DNA of 64,000 nucleotides. It comes from Sanguibacter inulinus. GTDB taxonomy: Bacteria > Actinomycetota > Actinomycetes > Actinomycetales > Cellulomonadaceae. Both the position numbers and the translations under genes were made by a program. The notes beneath the pieces were generated by a model, which ran no database searches, was not told the origin of the DNA, and saw only the letters and a list, made by a program, of their open reading frames with translations. Positions 44,756 through 52,495 of this stretch are shown piece after piece. The stretch's first letter is position 1. The number at the start of each line of letters is the position of its first letter. The stretch spans positions 124,001 to 188,000 of the forward strand of contig NZ_JACBYE010000001.1 of NCBI RefSeq assembly GCF_013415325.1, read 5' to 3'.

Positions 44756-46558
44756 ATGACCGAAGACATCTCCATCGACTCCCTCTCAGACGTCGAGCTC
44801 CTCGACGTGACGCGGGCTGGTGCTCAGTCGGGCTTCACAGTGCTCTGGCACAGGTACGAGGCAGAGGCTCGACGGTATGCTCGACGGCTCGCCCCGCCTT
44901 CCGACGCGGACGACGTCGTCCAGGAGGCCTTTACCCAGACGTACCAGGCGATCGTCCGCGGGCACGGTCCCCGCGACGCCTTCCGTCCCTATATCTACCA
45001 AGCCATCCGGTCTGCGACCTACCGGCGCAGCCGCCAGAACCCGCCCACTGACTCCGAAGACCTCTTGGCAGCAGTCGCGGTGGACGACGAGACTGACCGA
45101 GTGGGGGACGCCGATCTCCTGATCCGAGCGTTCCGGACGATCGGTGCTCGTTGGCGTGAAGTCCTGTGGCTCCAAGAGGTAGAGGACCTTCCCGCGTCCC
45201 AGATCGGGGAGATCATGCAGATCAGCCCCGCAGCGGTATCGGTCCTGGCGTTGCGCGCGCGTGAAGGTCTCAAGCAGGCGTGGATCCAGGCTCACCTCGA
45301 CACCTCGACAGTCCCGGAGGAGTGCGGCTGGGCGGTCACCCGCATCAGCGAGAACTCCCGTGGCAGGCTCAGCGCCACGAATCAGGCGAGATTCGACGAC
45401 CACATCGCATCCTGTGCCCACTGCACACCGCTGATCCTCGAGGCGGGCCAGGTGGCGTCAGGTCTGCGCGCTGTTCTGCTGCCCGTCTTTCTTGGCGTCA
45501 GTCTCGACCAGCTCTCGCCCGTGACATCTCCCGTTATCGAGATGCCCGGGACCTTGGCAGACGGCTTCTGGCTTCCCGCGTCCGCACAGTCGGTCTCGAC
45601 GCGTCGTGTCGTGGTGCGGGTTCTTCTCGTCCTGGTCGTCTTCCTCGGTCTGCTTGGTGTGCTCACTGCAGCACTGTCCGCGCTGCGGTCTCCGCGAGAC
45701 GCGCCTGCGCCTTCGAGTACCTCGACCGAGGTTGGCGACGAGCCCTCTGGTATCCCGCCGACTCGTCCCACCACACTCGTGCCTACCGAGTCCGCGCCCC
45801 CCAGCACTCTTGTGCAGGGCGATCCACCTGCGCCGACACACGGTGCGTCTCCTCAGCAGGCTGATTCAGGGACCCCAGTAGGACGAGGGAAGGTCGTCTT
45901 CAGCTCTCAAGGCCTCAACAGCGAGGTGCCGCGGGACGTGCCCAGCGGCGGTGAGCTCGTCAACACGGCCACCGGGCACGGCACCGTCCCGGACGGTGCG
46001 CCGCCGGTCCAGCAACCGACGGCACAGGCAAGAACCTCGACTGGCCGTGGTCCAGCGCTGTCGCTCACGAAGACTGCAACTCTCGACGACATCAACGCCG
46101 ACGGACTCGCCACTGCCGGCGAGACCATCGACTACACCTTCTCCGTCACCAACACTGGTGCGCTCCCCCTCGCAGAGGTGACCATCGAGGACCCGCTCGC
46201 AGGCGCTGTAGCCTGCCCGGCTGGAACTCTCGAGCCCGGGGCCACGGTGCGATGCGCCGCAGAAGACCCGTACATGGTCACCCCGGTCGACGCGGACCGC
46301 GGTCAGGTCGTCAACACCGCCACTGTCCGAGCGAACACCGCAGATGCCAGCCCGTCAGGGTATCCGATGGTTGTGGTCCAGGTGGAAGGCCAGGCCACCG
46401 TCGTCCTCTCTACCAGCACCACCAAGAACCCAGAGAGGTCATGGTTGAGCACCACGGGCGCGTCGATCACGGTGGCTCTTGCGAGCGCCTTCGTCCTTGC
46501 GACTGTCGGTACCTCCCTCGTCCGACGCGCACGAATCTCCAGGGCTACGGCTCAGTGA
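44756..46558 (+). CDS. Membrane-spanning ECF sigma factor with DUF11 ectodomain matching the neighbouring surface protein
   Basis: One 600-residue chain. Sigma region 2 at about 11-95 (DADDVVQEAFTQTYQAIV; RPYIYQAIRSATYRR), region 4 at about 124-180 (HTH LPASQIGEIMQISPAAVSVL), zinc motif H216-x3-C220-x2-C223, membrane helix about 285-309. Then a Pro/Thr/Ser-rich linker, the end of a broken repeat (GGELVNTATGHGTVPDGAPP), and a complete DUF11 repeat at about 432-537 (LTKTATLDDINADGLATAGE, ETIDYTFSVTNTG) closely like those of the adjacent surface protein. Finally LSTTG, a hydrophobic helix and a basic tail, like a degenerate sorting signal. ECF groups with fused zinc/membrane/extracellular parts are known (ECF53-like); a repeat shared with the neighbour is what stands out. 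GAGG nine bases before ATG. Confidence 0.85.
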   Translation: MTEDISIDSLSDVELLDVTRAGAQSGFTVLWHRYEAEARRYARRLAPPSDADDVVQEAFTQTYQAIVRGHGPRDAFRPYIYQAIRSATYRRSRQNPPTDSEDLLAAVAVDDETDRVGDADLLIRAFRTIGARWREVLWLQEVEDLPASQIGEIMQISPAAVSVLALRAREGLKQAWIQAHLDTSTVPEECGWAVTRISENSRGRLSATNQARFDDHIASCAHCTPLILEAGQVASGLRAVLLPVFLGVSLDQLSPVTSPVIEMPGTLADGFWLPASAQSVSTRRVVVRVLLVLVVFLGLLGVLTAALSALRSPRDAPAPSSTSTEVGDEPSGIPPTRPTTLVPTESAPPSTLVQGDPPAPTHGASPQQADSGTPVGRGKVVFSSQGLNSEVPRDVPSGGELVNTATGHGTVPDGAPPVQQPTAQARTSTGRGPALSLTKTATLDDINADGLATAGETIDYTFSVTNTGALPLAEVTIEDPLAGAVACPAGTLEPGATVRCAAEDPYMVTPVDADRGQVVNTATVRANTADASPSGYPMVVVQVEGQATVVLSTSTTKNPERSWLSTTGASITVALASAFVLATVGTSLVRRARISRATAQ

Positions 46559-46596
46559 TGAACTATTGCTGGAGTCCTTCGCGTGCTGACAGGAAT

Positions 46597-46694
46597 GGGC
46601 GTGTCGATGCTGGCGGGCGGATGCCCTGCAGGGCAGTCCACGCCCGCGGTGCTCTCTGGTCTGTGCACAGTCTGACTGCGAGGGGCGTCCTCGC
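46597..46694 (+). other. Structured stretch after the sigma gene
   Basis: GGGCGTG (46597) pairs with CACGCCC (46639) around a segment that contains the 12-bp palindrome GCCCTGCAGGGC. A second hairpin GCGAGG-n5-CCTCGC follows at 46678-46694. Together they probably terminate the sigma gene message; a structured RNA is possible but not supported further. Confidence 0.4.
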
Positions 46695-46831
46695 GGTGAG
46701 CGCACCTGTCTCCCTCTCGTTCCACGCGTCGTACCCGGACGACGGGGCGACCCTCGTGACATCAGATTTTTCACGTTGTACGTCGATCGGCCCACAGAGG
46801 TGACCGGAGACGTCGAGAGAAAGGTTCCATC

Positions 46832-47215
46832 ATGAGCTTCTGGAATGTTGTCTGGTTGATCTTCGTGTCCTTCGTCTTCATCTCCTACCTGTTCATCCTC
46901 TTCGCGGTGGTCCGCGACATCTTCCGGGAGAACAAGCACAGCGGGGTGTGGAAGGCGGTCTGGCTCGTCTTCCTCGTCTTCGTGCCGTTCCTGACAGCGC
47001 TCGTCTACATGGTGCTGCACTCGCGTGACATCGCGGAGAACGATGCCAAGGCTGCGGCGGCGGCCCAGCGGGAGGTCGACAGCTACATCCGCCAGGCAGC
47101 AGGCCGCAACCCTGCAGCCGAGATCGCCACGGGCGCCCAGCTGCTAGCCGACGGCACCATTACCCAGGAGGAGTTCGAGACCCTCAAGGCGAGATCGCTC
47201 GCGGCCAGCGCCTGA
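46832..47215 (+). CDS. PLDc_N/SHOCT membrane protein
   Basis: A 127-residue protein with two membrane helices (VVWLIFVSFVFISYLFILFA; GVWKAVWLVFLVFVPFLTAL), the PLDc_N pattern, and a C-terminal SHOCT domain (AEIATGAQLLADGTITQEEF, ETLKARSLA). SHOCT modules often mediate oligomerisation or folding. GAGAAAGG precedes the ATG. High-GC codon use returns here, marking the end of the unusual region. Function unknown. Confidence 0.8.
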   Translation: MSFWNVVWLIFVSFVFISYLFILFAVVRDIFRENKHSGVWKAVWLVFLVFVPFLTALVYMVLHSRDIAENDAKAAAAAQREVDSYIRQAAGRNPAAEIATGAQLLADGTITQEEFETLKARSLAASA

Positions 47216-47261
47216 GCCGCGGCACGGACTCCCTCGGGCCGCACCGCAACCCTCCTAGGGT

Positions 47262-47316
47262 CGAGGTCGACGGAAGGGCTGAGTCTCTCTGAGGCTCAGC
47301 CCTTCCGTCGACCTCG
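47262..47316. terminator. Bidirectional terminator with 22-bp perfect stem
   Basis: Arms 47262-47283 and 47295-47316 pair perfectly around an 11-base loop, between the SHOCT gene and the converging deoR-type gene. Confidence 0.8.
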
Positions 47317-47388
47317 GGAGATCGTGAGCTGAGCGAGGTCGACGGCGACGTCGGCGGCCTGACGATTGCTGTCGGCCTGCAACACGCC

Positions 47389-48141
47389 TCAGGCCTCGAC
47401 GACCGTCACCCCGCGCTCCCGCAGCCGCGCCATCGCGGTGCTGTCGTTCGTGTCCGCCACGATCGCCGTCACCTCGTCCATAGGCAGCACCCGGTATCGC
47501 GACACCGCCCCGATCTTCTCCTCGCTCGCGAGGGCGACAGTCTCCGCGCTGCGCCTGGACAGCGCACGCTTCATCGCAGCCTCGTCGGCGTCGCCGGTGG
47601 TGAGCCCTTCCTCGGGGTGCACCCCCGTAACGCCCAGCAGGAAGAGGTCGGCCGAGACTCCCGCTGCCGCCTCGACGGCAGCGGCGCCGCTCGTGACGGC
47701 CGAGTGCCTGAAGAGTCGCCCGCCGAGGATCAGCACCTCGATGCCCTCGTAGGGCAGCAGCGCGACGGCGACGGTCGGGCTGTGCGTGACGACGGTGCAG
47801 CGCAGGTCTGCGGGCAGGGCGTGGACGACGGCGAGCGACGTGGTCCCGCCGTCGAGCATCACGGTCATCCCGGGCTCGACCAGCCGTGCGGCGCGGGTGC
47901 CGACGCGGTCCTTACTCTCGGGGGAGACCGTCGTCCGGGTCGTGTAGTCGGCGACGGCCGGTGAGGACGCGACGGCGCCGCCGTAGACGCGCTGGCACAG
48001 TCCGGCGGCTGCGAGCTCTCGCAGATCCCGGCGGACCGTGTCCTCGGAGAGCCCCAGCTCGGAGGCGAGGGCGCGCGCGACGACCCGTCCGTCGCGGGCG
48101 AGGCGGTCGAGCAGCAGAGCATGTCGTTCAGCGACCAACAT
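47389..48141 (-). CDS. DeoR-family transcriptional regulator
   Basis: A 250-residue repressor. DeoR HTH: LLLDRLARDGRVVARALASE, LGLSEDTVRRDLREL, then AAGLCQRVYGGAVAS; the sugar-phosphate sensor has MLDGGTTSLAVVHALP, ILGGRLFRHSAVTSG and FLLGVTGVHPEEGLTTGDADE. Such proteins sense phosphorylated sugars or nucleosides. AAGGA lies eight bases before the ATG. It is divergent from the Nudix gene across two direct repeats and probably represses it and itself. Confidence 0.9.
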   Translation of the reverse strand: MLVAERHALLLDRLARDGRVVARALASELGLSEDTVRRDLRELAAAGLCQRVYGGAVASSPAVADYTTRTTVSPESKDRVGTRAARLVEPGMTVMLDGGTTSLAVVHALPADLRCTVVTHSPTVAVALLPYEGIEVLILGGRLFRHSAVTSGAAAVEAAAGVSADLFLLGVTGVHPEEGLTTGDADEAAMKRALSRRSAETVALASEEKIGAVSRYRVLPMDEVTAIVADTNDSTAMARLRERGVTVVEA

Positions 48142-48170
48142 TTGCACGTTCCTTCCGAGTGTTGCACGTT
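48142..48170. promoter_or_regulatory. Direct repeats TTGCACGTT, probable DeoR operator
   Basis: Two exact 9-bp copies start at 48142 and 48162, 20 bp apart (two helical turns), filling the short space between the deoR-type start and the TAGTCT -10 (48178-48183) of the Nudix gene. Direct repeats at this phase are common for DeoR-family sites. Confidence 0.6.
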
Positions 48171-48189
48171 TCTGTCGTAGTCTAGCGCC

Positions 48190-48870
48190 ATGACGACTCT
48201 CCAAGAGCAGACTGCCCCCCGCCCCGGCGTCGACGCCCCCGACTCGCGAGGTCGCACAGGCCTCGACCAGGTCGGCCGCGACCTCGACCGCAACCCTGAC
48301 GTCGTGGTCCGCGACGTCGAGGTCACTTCGGACGGGTGGCACGTGCTGCGTCGCACCACCTTCGACTACCGCCGGGCCGACGGCACGTGGACCACACAGC
48401 AGCGCGAGACCTACGACCGCGGGAACGGCGCGACGATCTTGCTCTACGACCTCGCGACGGAGACCGTGCTCCTCACCCGCCAGCTGCGCTACCCCGCGTA
48501 CGTCAACGACCACCCCGACGGCATGCTCGTCGAGACCGCTGCCGGGCTGCTCGACGACGACGCCCCCGACGTCGCGATCCGCCGCGAGGCTGCCGAAGAG
48601 CTCGGGGTCGAGGTCGGTGAGCTCACGCACGTCTTCGACCTCTACATGAGCCCCGGGTCAGTCACCGAGCGGCTGCACTTCTACGTCGCACCCTTCACCG
48701 CAGATACCCGGACCGGGGAGGGCGGCGGGGTTGTCGAAGAAGGCGAAGACATCGAGGTGCTCGCGCTGCCCTTCGTGCAGGCGCTCGAGATGATCGAGAG
48801 CGGCGAGATCGTCGACGGCAAGACCGTGATCTTGCTGCAGTGGGCGCAGCTCAACCTCTTCGGCGGCTGA
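48190..48870 (+). CDS. Nudix hydrolase (NudK/ADP-sugar pyrophosphatase-like)
   Basis: A 226-residue Nudix protein. The Nudix box runs from AAGLLDDDAPDVAIRREAAE to ELGVEVGE (G-x5-E-x7-REUxEExGU, with the Asp-rich loop in place of the first E). The C-terminal FYVAPFTADTRTGEGGGVVE is typical of the NudK / GDP-mannose or ADP-ribose pyrophosphatase group. The message looks leaderless (TAGTCT ends six bases before the ATG). Divergence from a sugar-phosphate-sensing DeoR regulator suits a nucleotide-sugar substrate. Confidence 0.88.
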   Translation: MTTLQEQTAPRPGVDAPDSRGRTGLDQVGRDLDRNPDVVVRDVEVTSDGWHVLRRTTFDYRRADGTWTTQQRETYDRGNGATILLYDLATETVLLTRQLRYPAYVNDHPDGMLVETAAGLLDDDAPDVAIRREAAEELGVEVGELTHVFDLYMSPGSVTERLHFYVAPFTADTRTGEGGGVVEEGEDIEVLALPFVQALEMIESGEIVDGKTVILLQWAQLNLFGG

Positions 48871-49058
48871 GGGGTGGCGCTCCCGGCGCCGGCGACGAGG
48901 ACCCGCCGACCCGCACGACGCAGACGGCACCTCGGCTGCGTACCTCGCGAGGTCTGCGCCGGGCCGCGACGGGAGACTGGTCGCTGCGGTGCTGGCCACT
49001 CGCGCCCTCAGTGGCAGCATGGAGATCGCCCCTCCGACCCCGTCCAGCAGGAGAACCC

Positions 49059-50015
49059 GTGCCCACGACCTCCCCCGCCACGACCGCTCTCGACCTGACC
49101 GCAGACTCTGCCCTCGTCGTCCCGCTGAGCGAGGAGGTCCGTCGCGGACCCGACGACTTCGACGCCTTCTGGCAGGTCGCCCGGGACGAGGCGCTCGCCG
49201 TGGACCCTGCGCCTGAGCGTGTCGAGGTCGTCTCGCGCGAGGGCGGCCGGGTCGTCACGCGGGTCTCGCTGCGCACGACCGATGGGATCGAGCTCGGCGG
49301 CTGGCTCAGTGAGCCCGCCGAGGGTCCTGTGCGCAGGGTGCTCGTCCGGCTGCACGGCTACGGCGGCGCCGAGGGGCCCCACGACCCTCTCGGTCTCGAG
49401 GCCACGGCCGAGCTCACGCCGGTCCTGCGCGGGCTGCCGACGCTCAGCCTTGTCGACGGCATCCCATCGACAGGCGACCTGCACGTGCTGCACGGCATCG
49501 GGCACCGCGACACCTACGTGCACCGCGGCTGCGTCCAGGACGCCTGGGTGGCGGTCACCGCAGCGCTCCTGCTCGTGCCCGGGGCCGAGCGTGTCGACCT
49601 CACGGGCGTGAGCTTCGGTGGGGGCATCGGTGCGCTCGCGCTGCCCCTCGAGACCAGGGTCACGGCCGCGTGCCTCGACGTCCCGAGCTTCGGCAACCAC
49701 CCCGTGCGCCTCGAGACGCCGTGCGCCGGCAGCGGCGAGTCCGTGCGGCGCGCGGCGCTCGACGACCCGAGCGTCCGCGAGGTCGTCGCCTACTTCGACG
49801 CGGCGACCGCGGCCGGGCGCATCCGCCAGCCCGTGCTGGTCTCTGCGGCGCGCGAAGACCCCGTGGTCCCGCCCGCCGGGCAGGTGTCGGTGTTCTCAGG
49901 TCTCGGGGGACCCAGGTCGCTGCTGCTGCTCACCGCGGGGCACATGGAGTACCCCGAGCAGGAGCGCGAGGCGCGCCTGATGCGCGCCGCCTACGTGGAG
50001 TGGCTGCGCGACTGA
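49059..50015 (+). CDS. Acetylxylan esterase / cephalosporin-C deacetylase-family hydrolase
   Basis: A 318-residue alpha/beta hydrolase of the AXE1 family. PDDFDAFWQVARDEALAVDP at the start is diagnostic (DFDxFW), the catalytic serine lies in DLTGVSFGGGIG, the acid in SAAREDPVVPPAGQ and the histidine in LLTAGHMEYPEQE. Length is normal. No signal peptide, so it acts on imported acetylated sugars in the cytoplasm. GTG start six bases after AGGAG. Confidence 0.88.
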   Translation: MPTTSPATTALDLTADSALVVPLSEEVRRGPDDFDAFWQVARDEALAVDPAPERVEVVSREGGRVVTRVSLRTTDGIELGGWLSEPAEGPVRRVLVRLHGYGGAEGPHDPLGLEATAELTPVLRGLPTLSLVDGIPSTGDLHVLHGIGHRDTYVHRGCVQDAWVAVTAALLLVPGAERVDLTGVSFGGGIGALALPLETRVTAACLDVPSFGNHPVRLETPCAGSGESVRRAALDDPSVREVVAYFDAATAAGRIRQPVLVSAAREDPVVPPAGQVSVFSGLGGPRSLLLLTAGHMEYPEQEREARLMRAAYVEWLRD

Positions 50016-50086
50016 CGCCAGGAGGTCCGGTCCCCGAAGCGAGGGCCGATTAGGCGGGCCGGCGGATCTGCTGGCGGTCGTGCTGC

Positions 50087-50584
50087 CTAGGCGACGGCGA
50101 CAGGGTTCCCGACGTCGACCGAGCCGACATCGACTGAGCCGACGCCGCGGAGCACGTCGATGTCGGTCTGGAGCGCGTCGAGCGCAGCGGTGACGTCCGG
50201 GTCGACACCCTGGACCGCGGAGGTCACGTGCCGCAGCTCGGCCGACGCGGCGTCGAGGGCGGTGCGGGCGTCGTGGAGCGAGGTCTGGGCCGTCCACAGC
50301 GAGAAGGCGTCGGCGGTGTCGACCGCGGTGATGGCCGACTGCGCCGCGGTGGTCGCGGCCTGCGCGGACATGATCGCGCTGTCGACCTGGGCGCGGACGG
50401 TGGCGGGCAGCGACAGGCTCACGACGGCGGCGAGGGTGATGTCACGGGTGACGACCTCGGTCTGCGAGCGGACCGGGACGATGGTGGACGTGCGCACCTC
50501 GGCGTGGGCGGCTGTGCCCTGCACCAGCGGCAGGGTGAGCGCAAGGAGGCTGGCGGCTGCGATCCGCGTCGTCTTCGACGTCAT
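50087..50584 (-). CDS. Secreted helical protein, paralogue of the coiled-coil lipoprotein
   Basis: A 165-residue protein with signal peptide (AASLLALTLPLVQGTAAHA, no lipobox). The mature part is Ala-rich helix whose order matches the lipoprotein at 33 kb: VRAQVDSAIMSAQAATTAAQ against VRSTAQDAITSAQSAAGKAT, and TAALDALQTDIDVLRG against QSAIDGLQTEVDSLKE. Ends in a short SVDVG repeat. Function unknown. The start is uncertain; an ATG six codons upstream is possible and neither has a good ribosome binding site. Confidence 0.6.
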   Translation of the reverse strand: MTSKTTRIAAASLLALTLPLVQGTAAHAEVRTSTIVPVRSQTEVVTRDITLAAVVSLSLPATVRAQVDSAIMSAQAATTAAQSAITAVDTADAFSLWTAQTSLHDARTALDAASAELRHVTSAVQGVDPDVTAALDALQTDIDVLRGVGSVDVGSVDVGNPVAVA

Positions 50585-50844
50585 GTCACGATTCTGCATC
50601 ATCTCGCTGAGAAGAGCCTGGGACCGCACCGAACCTTCACCCGCCGCCCGGTCGATCTGCGAGTTCTGAGCCTGTCGCGAGAGAACGCGCAGGTCACGTG
50701 AGGGTTCTCTGGCGGTCCACCGATCCGCGTGCGACCGTCGGTGGTGGTCGTTATCGTCGTGTGACACCCTTGCTCGGGGATTCCGACGGCGCTGACCCTC
50801 AGTGCTGCGGTGCGCCCAGCACAGCAGGACGAGGCAGGAAGACC

Positions 50845-51222
50845 ATGAACGACACCCACCCCAGCACCCCCTTCGACCGGACAGAGTCGAGCATCACCTG
50901 CGGTCCCGACGGCGGGAAGACCGTCGTCACCCTCCGCGGCGAGATCGACGCGGCGCTCCGCGACCAGGCCGGCGAGGCCATGGTGACTGTCGTCGTGCAG
51001 AACGCCCCCGTCGTCATCGACGTCGGTGCTGTGTCCTTCATCGACTCCTCAGGGCTGGCCTTCCTCGTGCAGCTGCACAGGCTGTGCTCTGAGAGTGCGC
51101 TCGACCTCGAGCTCCTCGACCCCTCGGACAACCTGCTCGAGCTCATCGAGGTGCTGGGCATGGGCGACCAGTTCCGCGTCCGCCGTTCCGAGTCCTCCGA
51201 CTCGCTGGCCGCCGGAGCCTGA
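50845..51222 (+). CDS. STAS-domain anti-sigma factor antagonist
   Basis: A 125-residue single STAS domain: TVVTLRGEIDAALRDQAGEA, then VVIDVGAVSFIDSSGLAFL with Ser68/Ser69, the expected phosphorylation site, and LLELIEVLGMGDQFRV. Proteins of this type release sigma factors by binding anti-sigma kinases when dephosphorylated. No kinase or sigma-B-type factor is nearby. AGGAA precedes the ATG. Confidence 0.85.
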   Translation: MNDTHPSTPFDRTESSITCGPDGGKTVVTLRGEIDAALRDQAGEAMVTVVVQNAPVVIDVGAVSFIDSSGLAFLVQLHRLCSESALDLELLDPSDNLLELIEVLGMGDQFRVRRSESSDSLAAGA

Positions 51223-51309
51223 CCCCCCGTCGAGGCTCCCGTCTGACCGTGACAGAGGCCACCGCCGTGGCGCGTCCTCGGTGTCAGTGGCGGCCGTTAC
51301 CGTCGAGGC

Positions 51310-52494
51310 ATGCGGATCCTGCACACCTCTGACTGGCACCTCGGCAGGACTCTGCACGGGGTAGACCTCCTGGAGCACCAGGCCGCCTACCTCGACCACC
51401 TGGTCGAGCTGACCCGCAGCGAGGGCGTCGACGCCGTCGTGGTCGCCGGTGACGTCTACGACCGCGCGATCCCGCCCGTCGAGGCCGTGACCCTGCTGTC
51501 CAGCACGCTCGCCCGCCTCGCCGAGATCACCCAGGTGGTCGTCACCCCGGGCAACCACGACTCCGCGACGCGCCTCGGTTTTGGTGCCGAGCTCTGGCGC
51601 GACGGTGTGCACGTGCGCGCCAAGGTGGCCGACGTCGGTCGGCCCGTCGAGCTCGTCACGACCGACGGGGCCCCGGCGCTCGTCTACGCGTTGCCCTACC
51701 TCGACCCTGACGCCGCCCGCATTGCGCTGCGTGAGGAAGACGAGGCCCCGCTCGCCCGCTCGCACGAGGCCGTCACCGGCGCGGCCATGCGCCGCGTCCG
51801 GGCAGACCTCGCCGCCCGGTCGGCGGCAGCGACCGCCCGTCCGCGCTCGCTCCTCGTCGCGCACGCCTTCGTCGTGGGTGGTGAGGCGTCGGAGTCCGAG
51901 CGCGACATCCGGGTCGGCGGTGTCGACACAGTCCCGGCAGCCGTCCTCGACGGAGTGGACTACGTCGCGCTCGGGCACCTGCACGGAGCCCAGCGCGTCT
52001 CGACGGGCGAGGGGACCGTCGCCCGGTACTCCGGGTCGCCGCTCGCCTACTCCTTCTCCGAGATGCGTCAGCACAAGTCGACAGTCCTGATCGACCTCGG
52101 GACCGACGGTGTCGTCGGGTCACCTGAGCTCGTCCCAGCCCCGGTCCCACGGCGCCTCAGTGAGATCAGCGGGACCCTCGACGAGCTCCTCGGGGCAGCC
52201 GGCGAGCCGCACGCCGACGACTGGGTGCGCGTGACGGTGACCGACCCCGCCCGCCCGCGCGAGATGAACGCGCGCATCAAGGAGCGCTTCCCGCACGCCC
52301 TCGTCATGACGCACCGCCCACCCGACCGCGGCCTGCGAGAGTCCCTCACCCTCGCCGTCACCACGGCGAGCGACCCTCTCGTGGTGGCTTCCGACTTCGT
52401 CCAGCACGTCACTGGCGACCAGCCCGACGTCCGTGAGACGGCCGCGCTGCGCCTCGCCTTCGAGACCGCGAACGCCGCAGAGCGGAGCGCCTGA
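51310..52494 (+). CDS. sbcD: Exonuclease SbcD (Mre11-like)
   Basis: A 394-residue calcineurin-like nuclease subunit. Metal-site motifs are HTSDWHLGR, VVAGDVYDRAIPP, VTPGNHDSATRLGFG and ALGHLHGAQ. Works with SbcC to open hairpins and process double-strand break ends. TACCGT ends six bases before the ATG, so the message is probably leaderless. One base separates its stop from the sbcC start. Confidence 0.95.
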   Translation: MRILHTSDWHLGRTLHGVDLLEHQAAYLDHLVELTRSEGVDAVVVAGDVYDRAIPPVEAVTLLSSTLARLAEITQVVVTPGNHDSATRLGFGAELWRDGVHVRAKVADVGRPVELVTTDGAPALVYALPYLDPDAARIALREEDEAPLARSHEAVTGAAMRRVRADLAARSAAATARPRSLLVAHAFVVGGEASESERDIRVGGVDTVPAAVLDGVDYVALGHLHGAQRVSTGEGTVARYSGSPLAYSFSEMRQHKSTVLIDLGTDGVVGSPELVPAPVPRRLSEISGTLDELLGAAGEPHADDWVRVTVTDPARPREMNARIKERFPHALVMTHRPPDRGLRESLTLAVTTASDPLVVASDFVQHVTGDQPDVRETAALRLAFETANAAERSA

Positions 52495-52495
52495 C

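Noticed and set aside
37400-46560. Prophage or integrative element
   Set aside because: No integrase, transposase, phage structural gene or tRNA attachment site was found, despite lower GC; only acquisition in general is supported.
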